64,000 bases of DNA from Hymenobacter sp. IS2118 (GTDB taxonomy: Bacteria > Bacteroidota > Bacteroidia > Cytophagales > Hymenobacteraceae), in the NCBI RefSeq assembly GCF_000715495.1, contig NZ_JNLX01000149.1, positions 87,116 through 151,115 of the forward strand. The letters run 5' to 3'. Both the position numbers and the translations under genes were made by a program. Shown here piece by piece: positions 1 through 12,001 of this stretch. Each line of letters opens with the position of its first letter. Within the stretch, counting starts at the first letter, position 1. The notes under the pieces are model-generated. The model did no database searches and was not told the origin of the DNA. It was given only the letters and a program-made list of their open reading frames with translations.

Positions 1-1
1 C

Positions 2-817
2 CGCAACAGTCCGGTAGCGGCTGCCCCGGCCCCACCGCGCCCGGCGGCACCCGCCCCGGTGCCGGCCGCCGCACCGGCCATTATCAGTGCTCCCGAACTC
101 GCGAGGCCGACAGGTCCTGTTCCAACCGTGGTGCAGCTGCCGCCCGCAGCGCCCGCCCCGGCACCCGCCCCGCTGGCCGATGAGCCCCGCGAAGCAGCGC
201 CCGCAGTAAGCATCCCAGTTGCGGAAGCCGTACCCATGGCGAAGGCTGCGCCGGTTGTGGTCGTTGCGCCCGTGGTAAAAGCTGCTCCCGCTCCAGTCGC
301 GGTCAAACCGGCGGTTGTTGCTCCGGCGACCCGCCCGGTAGCTTCGGTGCCTGCTCCGGTCGCGGCTCCTTCAGTCGCCGCCGAGACGGCCGATGCCACG
401 CACCGGGTGGAGGCTGGCGAAACCGTTTACTCGATTGCCCGCCGCTACCAGATTCCGCCCAAAACCCTGATGGCCCTCAATGACCTTGCCATGCCCGCGA
501 CCTTGGCGGTAGGGCAGGTATTACTATTGAATTCATCTGAACCCCTGCCCGCCACTCCGGCGGCAGCGCAGCCGCGTGTGGCCCCGCAAAACGGGCGCAC
601 CAATCCGGCCGCCATCTACTCGCCCAAAACGGTGGTTACGCCAGTGGCACCAGCCATTCTCACCGACGCAGCCACGCAACACACGGTGGTAAAAGGAGAA
701 ACTCTATACAGCATTTCACGTCGCTACGGAGTGACTCCGGCCGACCTGCAAGCCTGGAACAACAAGCCCGATGGCAGCGTGAAAACAGGAGAGGTGCTCA
801 CCCTAAAGGGCAAGTGA
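2..817 (+). CDS. LysM-domain protein, 5' end outside window
   Basis: The reading frame is open to the left edge of the window, so the protein is truncated at its N-terminus; 271 residues are visible. The first half (to about base 400) is a low-complexity Ala/Pro/Val linker. Two LysM modules follow, at about 400-537 (HRVEAGETVYSIARRY...) and 670-813 (HTVVKGETLYSISRRYG...), the second ending the protein. LysM modules bind N-acetylglucosamine in peptidoglycan, so the protein probably sits in the periplasm or on the cell surface. Whatever catalytic or secretion part it has lies upstream. An internal GTG at 59 is a possible but unlikely start, because the linker continues unchanged before it. Confidence 0.8.
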   Translation, partial: RNSPVAAAPAPPRPAAPAPVPAAAPAIISAPELARPTGPVPTVVQLPPAAPAPAPAPLADEPREAAPAVSIPVAEAVPMAKAAPVVVVAPVVKAAPAPVAVKPAVVAPATRPVASVPAPVAAPSVAAETADATHRVEAGETVYSIARRYQIPPKTLMALNDLAMPATLAVGQVLLLNSSEPLPATPAAAQPRVAPQNGRTNPAAIYSPKTVVTPVAPAILTDAATQHTVVKGETLYSISRRYGVTPADLQAWNNKPDGSVKTGEVLTLKGK

Positions 818-877
818 GTTGTTGGTTATTAGCCAGTCTGTTGGATAAAGATTGGGGCGAAATATTCTGTTTATGCT

Positions 878-904
878 GTCATGCTGCGCTTGTCGAAGCA
901 TGAC
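878..904. repeat. Short copy of the GTCATGCTG palindromic repeat
   Basis: GTCATGCT and AGCATGAC form 8-bp arms around GCGCTTGTCGA. The sequence matches one end of the larger palindrome at 9021-9108 (GTCATGCTGAGCTTGTCG). It lies in the convergent gap between the LysM gene and the desaturase gene. Confidence 0.7.
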
Positions 905-950
905 GGTCAAAACTCAATACGATTACTTATGCACACCTGCTTAATAACTG

Positions 951-2018
951 CTAAGCGAGCTGCGCAACGTAGGCGGTGCGGGGAATCCGTTGGGTACGGG
1001 CACGGAGCAATGCCACCACTTCCTGGGTGCTGCGGTCACGGTCGCCGAGGTTGACGAAATGGTGTGCCAGCCGGTCGTAGCGCTTGGTCATCAGGTACAG
1101 GAAAATGTGTAGGAAGTGAATGCCGTCGAACACAATGGCATCTTGCCGGGTGTACTCGGCCAGGTTCTGACGGAAGTGGTGCGGGTGGTCGGTCCAGTGC
1201 AGGGCCGGCTTGAGATGGTGGCTGATATGGTAGCCATCGTTCCAGCACTTGTGGTTATAATTTGTATTGATGCAGGTGATGCTATTGGTATAGCAGTTGT
1301 CGGGCGCGGCGGCGTCGATAAAAGCGTGTTGAGCCCAGTTGCCCAGCATCATCACCACGCGCGAAAGGATGACCGGCAGCACCAGCACGGCCAGCGTGGC
1401 CGGCAGGTTCACGAAAGCCAGCACGATGGTGGCCCCGATGTACACCAGCTCGCCGCGCAGCAGGCGGTGGCGCAGCTTGGGCTTGTTGCGCCGCGTGAAA
1501 TACTGCACCAGACGCGGAATGCCCAGCAGGAAAAAGCTGCTCAGGTAATGCAGAAACCCCCGCAGCGAGTCGCGCTGGTAAAACATGGTGGAGCTGTCGT
1601 CGTCGGGCAGGTTGTTTTCCGGGTGGTGCATGCCCAGGTGGTGCGTGAAGTAGGTTTCGGGCGTTTGCCCAAACAGCGGCCCAATCACCCACGGAATATA
1701 ATTATTAAGAAACCCGTACTTCTTTTTAAACAGCACCCGGTGACTGGTGCAGTGCAGCATCAACCCGAAAGGCCCTTTAAAGCGCAGGTTGCCCAAAAAC
1801 AGGTACACCGCCAGCACCGCCCACCACGCGCCGCCCGTGAGCGCGGGCACGAACAGCAGCACCGCCAGCGGCAGCAGCGTGGCCGAGATTTTTAGGGTGA
1901 GGTAGATGAAGGGCAGGTCGCGCACGTCCTGCACGTAGCGGCCAAAGAACTGGTCGAGGCCGGACGGCTGGGTGGGAGCGAGGTATACTGGGTCGGTGCT
2001 GGCAGTAAAGCTTTTCAT
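951..2018 (-). CDS. Membrane fatty acid desaturase family protein
   Basis: This 355-residue protein has hydrophobic segments at about residues 36-78 and 215-260 and the histidine clusters of membrane di-iron desaturases/hydroxylases: HCTSH at about 89-93, HHLGMHH at about 126-132 and HISHH near residue 290. The family uses O2 and electrons to desaturate or hydroxylate lipids at the membrane; the substrate cannot be told from sequence. The frame is open for 50 codons further upstream, but ATG at 2018 (MKSFTASTD) fits the start of the conserved protein. It is transcribed toward the LysM gene and has no obvious operon partner. A second, different desaturase lies at 42548-43342. Confidence 0.8.
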   Translation of the reverse strand: MKSFTASTDPVYLAPTQPSGLDQFFGRYVQDVRDLPFIYLTLKISATLLPLAVLLFVPALTGGAWWAVLAVYLFLGNLRFKGPFGLMLHCTSHRVLFKKKYGFLNNYIPWVIGPLFGQTPETYFTHHLGMHHPENNLPDDDSSTMFYQRDSLRGFLHYLSSFFLLGIPRLVQYFTRRNKPKLRHRLLRGELVYIGATIVLAFVNLPATLAVLVLPVILSRVVMMLGNWAQHAFIDAAAPDNCYTNSITCINTNYNHKCWNDGYHISHHLKPALHWTDHPHHFRQNLAEYTRQDAIVFDGIHFLHIFLYLMTKRYDRLAHHFVNLGDRDRSTQEVVALLRARTQRIPRTAYVAQLA

Positions 2019-2300
2019 GGCTGGGATAGGAGAATTCGTGCTATCCGGGGCTAGAAAGCAGGTTTTGTGTTGCCCGCCACCGAGGCAGCGCACAAAAAAC
2101 AGCGGGAAGCTGCCACAGCCAAAGGCCAGTTCGTGTACAACGCGGTTGAGCTTGACAAGTTCGGCCACGAAGGTAGCACGGTGGCGGGTGGTACTGGTGA
2201 AGCAGTGAAAAAGACAGTGCTCAGGGAATCAGGCACCAGGGATTGGGGGTTTGGGAATGCCCGCCAGCCGGGGGTATCTTTACTAAAACCAGCCACTGGT

Positions 2301-2325
2301 AATTAGTAATTAATAATTACTAATT
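2301..2325. repeat. AT-rich palindrome before dnaE
   Basis: AATTAGTAATT (2301-2311) and AATTACTAATT (2315-2325) are perfect inverted copies with a 3-bp spacer, inside an A/T run that ends at the dnaE start. A box resembling a -7 element (TATCTTTA, 2275-2282) lies just upstream, so the palindrome would be in the dnaE leader. Confidence 0.6.
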
Positions 2326-2340
2326 ATTAATTAATGAAAT

Positions 2341-6054
<3,714 letters not shown>

Positions 6055-6332
6055 GTCTTGCCTGTTCTACTACAGTTGCGAAGCCTCTTCTCACTGCTGA
6101 ACAACGCGTTTGAAGGTGCTGAAATGCCTCGCAAGCGCAGCCAGTTATAAGGCACCGCAAATGCTTTCTATGGCGCTTTGTATGACGTTCAGATAGAATT
6201 TGATGCCCTTCGCCCGGCTGGAACCCTCCGGCTGAACTTTCCCCTGCACACGCTGTTTAACCATCCAATCTGCTACCTTGCGACCCCGTTGGCCGTACAC
6301 GCCAGAATAATCTTAACCCAACCCAAACCGTA

Positions 6333-6662
6333 ATGGGACACAAAGCAATTGAAATAACCGACGCCAACTTTGACGAAATCATCAACGGTGACAAGCCCGT
6401 ACTGGTCGATTTCTGGGCCGAATGGTGCGGCCCTTGCCGCATGGTAGGCCCCGTAGTGGAAGAGCTTGCCGGCGAATACGAAGGCAAAGTCGTGGTCGGC
6501 AAAGTGGACGTTGATGCCAACCCCCAAACGTCTATGAAGTACGGCATCCGCAGCATTCCCACGCTGTTGGTGTTCAAAAATGGCCAAATCGTTGATAAAC
6601 AAGTTGGCGCCGTGCCCAAGCACGTACTCGCCCAAAAGCTCGAAGCGCAGGTGACGGCGTAA
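6333..6662 (+). CDS. trxA: Thioredoxin
   Basis: This 109-residue cytosolic dithiol reductase has the canonical active site WCGPC at residues 31-35, the buried Asp in VDFWAEW, and the cis-proline loop SIPTLLVF. Length and lack of a signal peptide match the general cytoplasmic thioredoxin that reduces ribonucleotide reductase and other proteins. It is a single-gene unit: 278 bp separate it from dnaE and a strong terminator follows the stop by 18 bp. Confidence 0.97.
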   Translation: MGHKAIEITDANFDEIINGDKPVLVDFWAEWCGPCRMVGPVVEELAGEYEGKVVVGKVDVDANPQTSMKYGIRSIPTLLVFKNGQIVDKQVGAVPKHVLAQKLEAQVTA

Positions 6663-6680
6663 TGCCATCGTTGTAAGCGA

Positions 6681-6719
6681 CTAAAAAGCCCTTTGCCAGT
6701 CTGGCAAAGGGCTTTTTAG
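6681..6719. terminator. Terminator after trxA
   Basis: A perfect 19-bp inverted repeat (CTAAAAAGCCCTTTGCCAG and its complement) has a 1-nt centre. The A-rich left arm and T-rich right arm allow termination in both directions. Confidence 0.9.
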
Positions 6720-6814
6720 TTTTGAAACTGCCCTGTTAAGGCAAAGAGATTTTTGAGTAGTTGTGCAAAAGTAAACGCACTTTGAATGGCTGATAACTAA
6801 TTCATAATTAAAAG

Positions 6815-6845
6815 GAAAGCTTGCAGCCTGGAGCTTACGGCTCAC
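6815..6845. repeat. Half copy of the AGCTTGCAGC repeat family
   Basis: AAAGCTTGCAGCCTGGAGCTTACGGCTC resembles one arm of the palindromes at 17780-17848 and 41048-41148. It sits at the 3' end of the small secreted-protein gene, with an AT-rich stretch beside it. Confidence 0.5.
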
Positions 6846-6848
6846 TCC

Positions 6849-7142
6849 TTAGAACCCGTTTTTGCAGCGTTTCCAGTTGGAATTTGATTCTCGCCGGGCT
6901 TTCGCTTTGAGCTGGGTCTGGTTTTGATGCATCTGGCGGTTGAGTCTGGTCGGAGTGGAAGAGGCACGCTTCTTTTTACGCCGCCCCAGCGGCGGAGTAG
7001 CTGCTTCGGACATGGCGCTGCAGCTGGTCGCTGCGTTGTGGGCGAGTGCAGGTTTGTGCGTGTTGGCGGCATCGGCCGGGGTTGCTATGGCAGTGACAAG
7101 CAAGGCTCCCAAGGCACACAAGACGTAGAAGGGCGTTTTCAT
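6849..7142 (-). CDS. Small basic secreted protein of unknown function
   Basis: I do not recognise this family. The 97-residue product starts at ATG 7142 with a clear signal peptide (MKTPFYVLCALGALLVTAIA, then TPADAA). The mature part is short, contains only two cysteines, and is rich in Arg/Lys/Asn/Gln (RRKKKRASS, then a basic tail), so it is likely disordered and strongly cationic. The reading frame extends 19 codons upstream but that stretch is not signal-like. It stands alone, with AT-rich DNA upstream. It could be a lineage-specific exported peptide; the call rests only on the signal peptide. Confidence 0.5.
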   Translation of the reverse strand: MKTPFYVLCALGALLVTAIATPADAANTHKPALAHNAATSCSAMSEAATPPLGRRKKKRASSTPTRLNRQMHQNQTQLKAKARRESNSNWKRCKNGF

Positions 7143-7646
7143 GTTGAGCGGGTTAGATGGAAAAGTAGCTACCGCATTTCGCTGCGGGATATAGGTCAAA
7201 GTAATATATTATAATTCAATAATGCAATAATATGCCTCATGATAACTGGTAGTTTATAAAACCGGTGATGCTGCTAGTGACTGAAGAATGAATATTTTAT
7301 AGGATAAGTAGTTGTTTATGAGGTTGTAATGTGATAAAATGGGCGAGCAGGGATGTTTGTTTTGTGGGTTTAGGCATAAGAACAATTATATATAATGAAA
7401 ATACTAATAACTGCTGTTGCGCAGAGACTCGCGCCAGCCTGTTGATGCGTAACGTCAGCTAATAATTCGATTGCTGTACCGTCTATCGCTTGCAGGAATT
7501 ACCGATTAAAACACAGAAATACTACCGCGCTGCTCCATTGCTAATTGGGCCTGGGCGAGCGTAAACGGGCCACCCGGCGGCCGGTTCCGGCCCCCAACAG
7601 CCGCCGGGGCCTAACTTGCGCCTCCCATTCCCAACCAATCAAACGC
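7143..7646. other. 504-bp AT-rich intergenic region
   Basis: This divergent spacer lies between the small secreted-protein gene and the aminopeptidase gene. Most of it is far more AT-rich than its surroundings, especially 7200-7510. It must hold both promoters, but I see no convincing TAnnTTTG box, RNA gene or repeat in it. Confidence 0.5.
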
Positions 7647-8939
7647 ATGCGCTACACGCCCCTCGCCCCCGAGCATTACGTTGAGAACCGCCGCCGCTTC
7701 TGCGAGCAGCTGCCGCCGGCCTCGCTGGCCATTTTCCAGTCCAACGACATCATGCCGACCAATGCCGACGGCACGATGGCCTTCCGGCAAAGCAACGACC
7801 TGCTCTACCTCAGCGGCATCGACCAGGAAGAAAGCATTCTGGTGCTCTTCCCCGACGCCCGGCTGCCCCAGCACCGCGAAATCCTGTTTTTGAAAGAAAC
7901 ATCTGAGCTCATTCTCATTTGGGAAGGCTACAAGCTGACCAAGGACGCGGCCAAGACGAACTCCGGCATCGGCACCATTATGTGGCTCGATAGCTTCAAG
8001 ACCGTGCTGCCCGCCCTCATGAACGAGGCCGAAAACGTGTATTTGAACGCCAACGACCACATTCGGGCCGTGGTGGAAGTGGAAACGCGTGATGCCCGCT
8101 TCATCAAAGCCATCCAAAGCCAGTACCCGCTGCACACCTACCGCCGTGCCGCGCCGCTGCTGCATCAGCTCCGCGCCATCAAAAGCCCCGAGGAAATCAA
8201 GGCTATGCGCACGGCTTGCGGCATCACCGAAAAGGCGTTTCGGCGGTTGCTGGGCTTTGTGCAGCCCGGCGTGTGGGAGTTTGAGATTGAGGCCGAAATC
8301 GTGCATGAGTTCATGCGCAACCGCAGCCGCGGCCCGGCCTACGGCAGTATTGTGGCCAGCGGCAAAAATGCCTGCGTGCTCCACTACACCACCAACGACA
8401 ACCAGTGCCAGGCCGGCGACGTGATTCTGCTCGATTTTGGGGCCGAGTACGCCAACTACGCCGCCGACCTCTCGCGCAGCATCCCCGTCGATGGCAAGTT
8501 CACGGCGCGCCAGCGGCAGGTCTACGATTCGGTGCTGGCCGTGATGGACTTTGCCAAAACCCACCTTGTGCCCGGCGGCGAAATCGAAGCCTACCACAAA
8601 GCCGTGGGCGAGCGCATGGAGCAGGAGCTCATCAAGCTCGACTTGTTGAACGCCGCCGACGTGAAAAATCAGGACCCGGCCGCCCCGCTCTACAAAAAAT
8701 ATTTCATGCACGGCACCAGCCACTACCTGGGCCTCGACGTGCACGACGTGGGTTATAAGTACCGCACTTTCGAAGCCGGCATGGTGTACACCGTGGAGCC
8801 CGGCATCTACATCCCAGAGGAAGGCCTGGGCATTCGCCTCGAAAACGACATTCTGCTCACTGCCACTGGCAACGAGGACCTCATGGCCAACATTCCCCTG
8901 CAAGCCGCCGACATTGAAGCCCTGATGGGTAAGAAGTAA
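7647..8939 (+). CDS. pepP: Xaa-Pro aminopeptidase (aminopeptidase P, M24B)
   Basis: This 430-residue cytoplasmic dimetal peptidase removes N-terminal residues that precede proline. An N-terminal AMP_N domain (YVENRRRFCEQLPPASLAIFQSND) precedes the pita-bread catalytic domain. Metal ligands are visible in LLDFGAEYANYAADLSRSI (two Asp), MHGTSHYLGLDVHDVG (His), VEPGIYIPEE (Glu) and GIRLENDIL (Glu). The open frame begins 34 codons earlier, but the ATG at 7647 (MRYTPLAPEHY) fits the family start. It is a single gene with a strong terminator 20 bp after the stop. Confidence 0.93.
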   Translation: MRYTPLAPEHYVENRRRFCEQLPPASLAIFQSNDIMPTNADGTMAFRQSNDLLYLSGIDQEESILVLFPDARLPQHREILFLKETSELILIWEGYKLTKDAAKTNSGIGTIMWLDSFKTVLPALMNEAENVYLNANDHIRAVVEVETRDARFIKAIQSQYPLHTYRRAAPLLHQLRAIKSPEEIKAMRTACGITEKAFRRLLGFVQPGVWEFEIEAEIVHEFMRNRSRGPAYGSIVASGKNACVLHYTTNDNQCQAGDVILLDFGAEYANYAADLSRSIPVDGKFTARQRQVYDSVLAVMDFAKTHLVPGGEIEAYHKAVGERMEQELIKLDLLNAADVKNQDPAAPLYKKYFMHGTSHYLGLDVHDVGYKYRTFEAGMVYTVEPGIYIPEEGLGIRLENDILLTATGNEDLMANIPLQAADIEALMGKK

Positions 8940-8959
8940 ACCACGCGGCTTTTGCGGTA

Positions 8960-8994
8960 AAAAAACCCTTCAGGTATCGCCTGAAGGGTTTTTT
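8960..8994 (+). terminator. Terminator after the aminopeptidase gene
   Basis: Perfect 15-bp arms (AAAAAACCCTTCAGG and CCTGAAGGGTTTTTT) surround the loop TATCG and end in a T-run. Confidence 0.9.
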
Positions 8995-9020
8995 GGGTAA
9001 TGGTGAGAATTAACAGAGCT

Positions 9021-9108
9021 GTCATGCTGAGCTTGTCGAAGCCTCTCTACCGCACCGTTGAATGGTATTGACGGTGCGGTAGAGAGGCTTCGACAAACTC
9101 AGCATGAC
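9021..9108. repeat. 88-bp long palindrome of the GTCATGCTG family
   Basis: Arms of 36 bp (9021-9056 and 9073-9108) match at 35 positions around a 16-bp centre. The outer part reads GTCATGCTGAGCTTGTCG. It lies between two convergent genes just after a terminator. The shorter copy at 878-904 shares the outer sequence. Confidence 0.9.
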
Positions 9109-9164
9109 AAACTGAAGGGAACAAGAGTGCTCCTGTGTGGCTGCTTACATCAACCAATAGGAAG

Positions 9165-9716
9165 CTAGCGGGCCGTGGCCTGCACCAGCTGCGGTAGGTA
9201 CTTGCTGAGGGCCTGCACCTGCGAGCGGGTGAAATTACCATCTACTGCTACCAGCACGAACGAATCGGCCACATCGGGCAGCTTGCCGGTGGCGGCAAAT
9301 TCCGAAACCCGGTCGCCGCTGGCTCGCACCGCCACCTGGTAGTCGCTGCCCAGCGTGGAGCCAGTTGAAATGGGTTCGTACTTATTGCCTTTCAGAATAC
9401 CGGTGGCTTCCTGCAATAAGCCCTGCTGGGCCAGGTTTTCGGCCGAGCCCGTGACCGGGGCAAAGCTGATAATCCGGGCTTTGCGAATGCCCGTGATGGC
9501 GTTGGTCAGCTCCGAGCCGCCGAGCAGCTTGGCGGCCTTCACCAAGGCCAGGCGTTCGAGCAGGTCGGCCGACCAGTCGGCGGTTTTGAAGCCGGAGCGG
9601 CCCTGGTATTTCGAGAAAAACGAGGCGACGGTAGTAGCCGGGGTACCGGGGCCGGCCGTGCGGCAGCCCACCATCAGCAAAAATAGAAAAAGGACGGGGA
9701 AGCGGAGTTTTTGCAT
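9165..9716 (-). CDS. DUF4252-like lipoprotein
   Basis: The 183-residue product starts with a lipoprotein signal ending in LMVGC (Cys about residue 18), so it is probably membrane-anchored in the periplasm or outer membrane. The remainder resembles DUF4252 proteins of Bacteroidota: a small alpha/beta protein with FFSKYQGRSGFKTADWS near the start and VLVAVDGNFTRSQVQALSKYL near the end. The molecular function of that family is unknown. The start is ATG 9716; the preceding codon is GTG. It is the last gene of a minus-strand series, 74 bp after the 530-residue secreted protein. The family assignment is from memory of the pattern and moderately sure. Confidence 0.6.
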   Translation of the reverse strand: MQKLRFPVLFLFLLMVGCRTAGPGTPATTVASFFSKYQGRSGFKTADWSADLLERLALVKAAKLLGGSELTNAITGIRKARIISFAPVTGSAENLAQQGLLQEATGILKGNKYEPISTGSTLGSDYQVAVRASGDRVSEFAATGKLPDVADSFVLVAVDGNFTRSQVQALSKYLPQLVQATAR

Positions 9717-9790
9717 CACAAAGAAGAAGAGGCGAGAAATAAAGAGTGCGTTGTACGCACCCGGCCCCGCCCACGGTTGTTCCGGCTGAC

Positions 9791-11383
9791 CTAAAAAACG
9801 ACCGAATTAATAAAAAACACCTCACGGTCGGGGCCCCGCTCGGAGCGCACGCGCTGGTAGCCAGTGGCCACGAAGCGGCTGCCAAACCACGGCATCAGGT
9901 CGGATTGCGAAGTGTCGCGGGCATCCTCTTTGCCGCCATTGACGCCGGTGCCGGTCAGAATGGGCACTTGATGGTCGTTGGGTGAGGTTTCGGCCCGGTC
10001 AATGAGCTTGTAGCGAATTTTGTTGTCGTCGAGGTAAGCCAGCACGAGGCGGCCATCGGGCAGGGTTTGCAGCCGCACGGCTTCCTCCAGGGTGTAGCGC
10101 CGCAGGTTATCCACCACAAAGGTATTGTCCCAGAGCAGCGTGCCCGACCGGTCGAAGCCGCAGACCAGCGCGTGGGTGGTCTGGTAGCCATCGAAAACCC
10201 GGGAATTGGCATAGCCGGAGCCGTAAGGGTTGTAGCCGGTGTTGAAAGAGCCCGCAAAGCTGCCGTAGTTGTTGTAGCGGTAGTGCGGGTAGTAGATTTC
10301 GGCCACCAGCACGTAGCCGCCATCGGGCTGGGGCAGGAGCTCGTGCAATAGCACGCGGTATCGCCAGCGCAAGGGGGCCACCGACCGGGCCAGGCGGCGG
10401 TCGGTACGCTCGCGCAGGCGGGCCCGGCGCGAAGGCTTCAGGTAATCGAAAAAGTGCTTGAGGCGCAGGAAGTCATAAAAGCGCAGCGGCGGCTTGGTGC
10501 CCGCGTTGGCTGCCGCCCGCAGGTCGGTGGCAAACAGGCCTTGGGCATAGTTGGGGTCACGCAGCGAGTAGGTACCCATCAGCAGGCGGGCGGTGGTGTC
10601 CTGGGGCGGGGTAATCTGGGCCGTGATGAGGCTGCGCTCGCCCTCCGTTTGCACAAATTCGGAGCTCACCAGTTGGCCCTGCTCGCTCAGTTTCTTGAGC
10701 AGTAGGCGCGACTTGCGGCCGTTGGTTTGCGTGAGCACGTACTCGGCGCGCTGGCTGCCCGCGTCGGCTACCGATGTGAGCTGCGTAGGTAAGGGCTCGT
10801 AGATGGCCGACACGTACTGCATGCGGCCATTGGTGACGTCGAGCAACAGCACCGTCACATGCTGCTGGTCGTTGAGCAGGACCGTGGCGAGTAGCCGCCC
10901 ATCCAAAGCTTTCAACTCCACAATGTCACGCGTCAGGCGGGTCTCATACTGCTGAGTACGCGTTTGGCCCAGCTTGCCATTGTAGGCGGCAGCCCACAGC
11001 CGGCCGGGTTTGCTGAGGGATAAAAATAAGGCATACACCGTGTTGCCCTCCACGCACATGCGGTTAAACTCGAATTCTTCGGGCACCTCCAGGGGCGTTT
11101 CCTGGCGCAGGCGCAGGGCGTGGTCGTACTGCTGAAAGGCGAATGAGGACTTAGTGGAAAAGGTACGGGAGCGGCCTACGAGTAGCACTACCGTACTATC
11201 GGCAGGCACAGTCTGCACGTGCACCTCGCTCTCAGTGGCCGTGAGCGGCAGCTCGGTGCGGGCCGTTTGGGCCGGGGCATTGGGCGGGGGCGGGAGCGGA
11301 CGCTTCTGGGCGTGGAGCACCGCCGCGCCGGGCAGCAGGCCCCAAGAGAGCAAAAGCAGCAGGAGTAAGTAGCGGATTTTCAT
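9791..11383 (-). CDS. Secreted protein of unknown function
   Basis: I do not recognise the family. The 530-residue product begins with a clear signal peptide (MKIRYLLLLLLLSWGLLPGA, cleavage near VLHAQ). The mature part is rich in short beta-strand-like stretches (for example LLATVLLNDQQHVTVLLLDV) and Tyr/Asn/Gly near residues 380-430, as in beta-propeller-like or barrel-associated periplasmic proteins, but I see no named repeat. The chosen ATG at 11383 places the signal at the very start; the open frame extends 13 codons upstream. It may be co-transcribed with the DUF4252-like gene 74 bp downstream. Confidence 0.6.
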   Translation of the reverse strand: MKIRYLLLLLLLSWGLLPGAAVLHAQKRPLPPPPNAPAQTARTELPLTATESEVHVQTVPADSTVVLLVGRSRTFSTKSSFAFQQYDHALRLRQETPLEVPEEFEFNRMCVEGNTVYALFLSLSKPGRLWAAAYNGKLGQTRTQQYETRLTRDIVELKALDGRLLATVLLNDQQHVTVLLLDVTNGRMQYVSAIYEPLPTQLTSVADAGSQRAEYVLTQTNGRKSRLLLKKLSEQGQLVSSEFVQTEGERSLITAQITPPQDTTARLLMGTYSLRDPNYAQGLFATDLRAAANAGTKPPLRFYDFLRLKHFFDYLKPSRRARLRERTDRRLARSVAPLRWRYRVLLHELLPQPDGGYVLVAEIYYPHYRYNNYGSFAGSFNTGYNPYGSGYANSRVFDGYQTTHALVCGFDRSGTLLWDNTFVVDNLRRYTLEEAVRLQTLPDGRLVLAYLDDNKIRYKLIDRAETSPNDHQVPILTGTGVNGGKEDARDTSQSDLMPWFGSRFVATGYQRVRSERGPDREVFFINSVVF

Positions 11384-11488
11384 GCCCTTGCACTTAAATA
11401 GAAGCAACCGTTTGCTAGCCACTATTACGAGTGGTTAGCCTTCTAAAGATACAACCAAAGCCCTGTTTTTTGTTCGCGGGAAGCCAGC

Positions 11489-11899
11489 CTATTGGCCTCC
11501 CAACGCCAGAATAATATCAAACTCTTCGGGGCGCACGGGCAACACCGACAGGCGCGACTGGCGCAGCAGGGCCAGCTCGCTCAGCCGGGCATCGGCCTTG
11601 AGCTGAGCCAGGCTCACGGGCCGGGGCAGGGGCTGCACCGGGCGCAGGGCCACGGCCACCCACGGCGAGTCGGCTTCGGCGGTGGCATCGGGGGCTGCCG
11701 GGGCGGCTACCTCGGCAATGCCCACCACGGCTTTTTCGCTCACGCTGTGGTAAAACAGCACCAGGTCGCCGGGCTGCATCAGGTTGAGGTTGTTGCGGGC
11801 CTGGTAGTTGCGCACGCCGGTCCAGGCGGTGCCGTCTTCGTGCACAAACGTGGCCCAAGAGTATGCTTCGGGTTCAGATTTGACCAGCCAATGCTTCAT
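11489..11899 (-). CDS. EVE domain protein
   Basis: The 136-residue protein is a stand-alone EVE domain of the PUA-like fold, the family that includes human THYN1. Typical features are the start MKHWLVKSEP, the segment GTAWTGVRNYQARNNL and MQPGDLVLFYHS. EVE and the related YTH domains hold modified bases in nucleic acids through an aromatic cage, so this is probably a modified-DNA or RNA reader. Which base it reads is unknown. No restriction or modification gene is nearby. The start is ATG 11899. Confidence 0.85.
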   Translation of the reverse strand: MKHWLVKSEPEAYSWATFVHEDGTAWTGVRNYQARNNLNLMQPGDLVLFYHSVSEKAVVGIAEVAAPAAPDATAEADSPWVAVALRPVQPLPRPVSLAQLKADARLSELALLRQSRLSVLPVRPEEFDIILALGGQ

Positions 11900-12001
11900 T
11901 ATTAATCAAAAAGTGGGGAGAATGGCAGCGGCCTATAGCGTGAGTTGTTGCACCACAAAGTAAGCTCCTGCGTCACGCACCGGCCCATTCGGGCATGGGG
12001 C

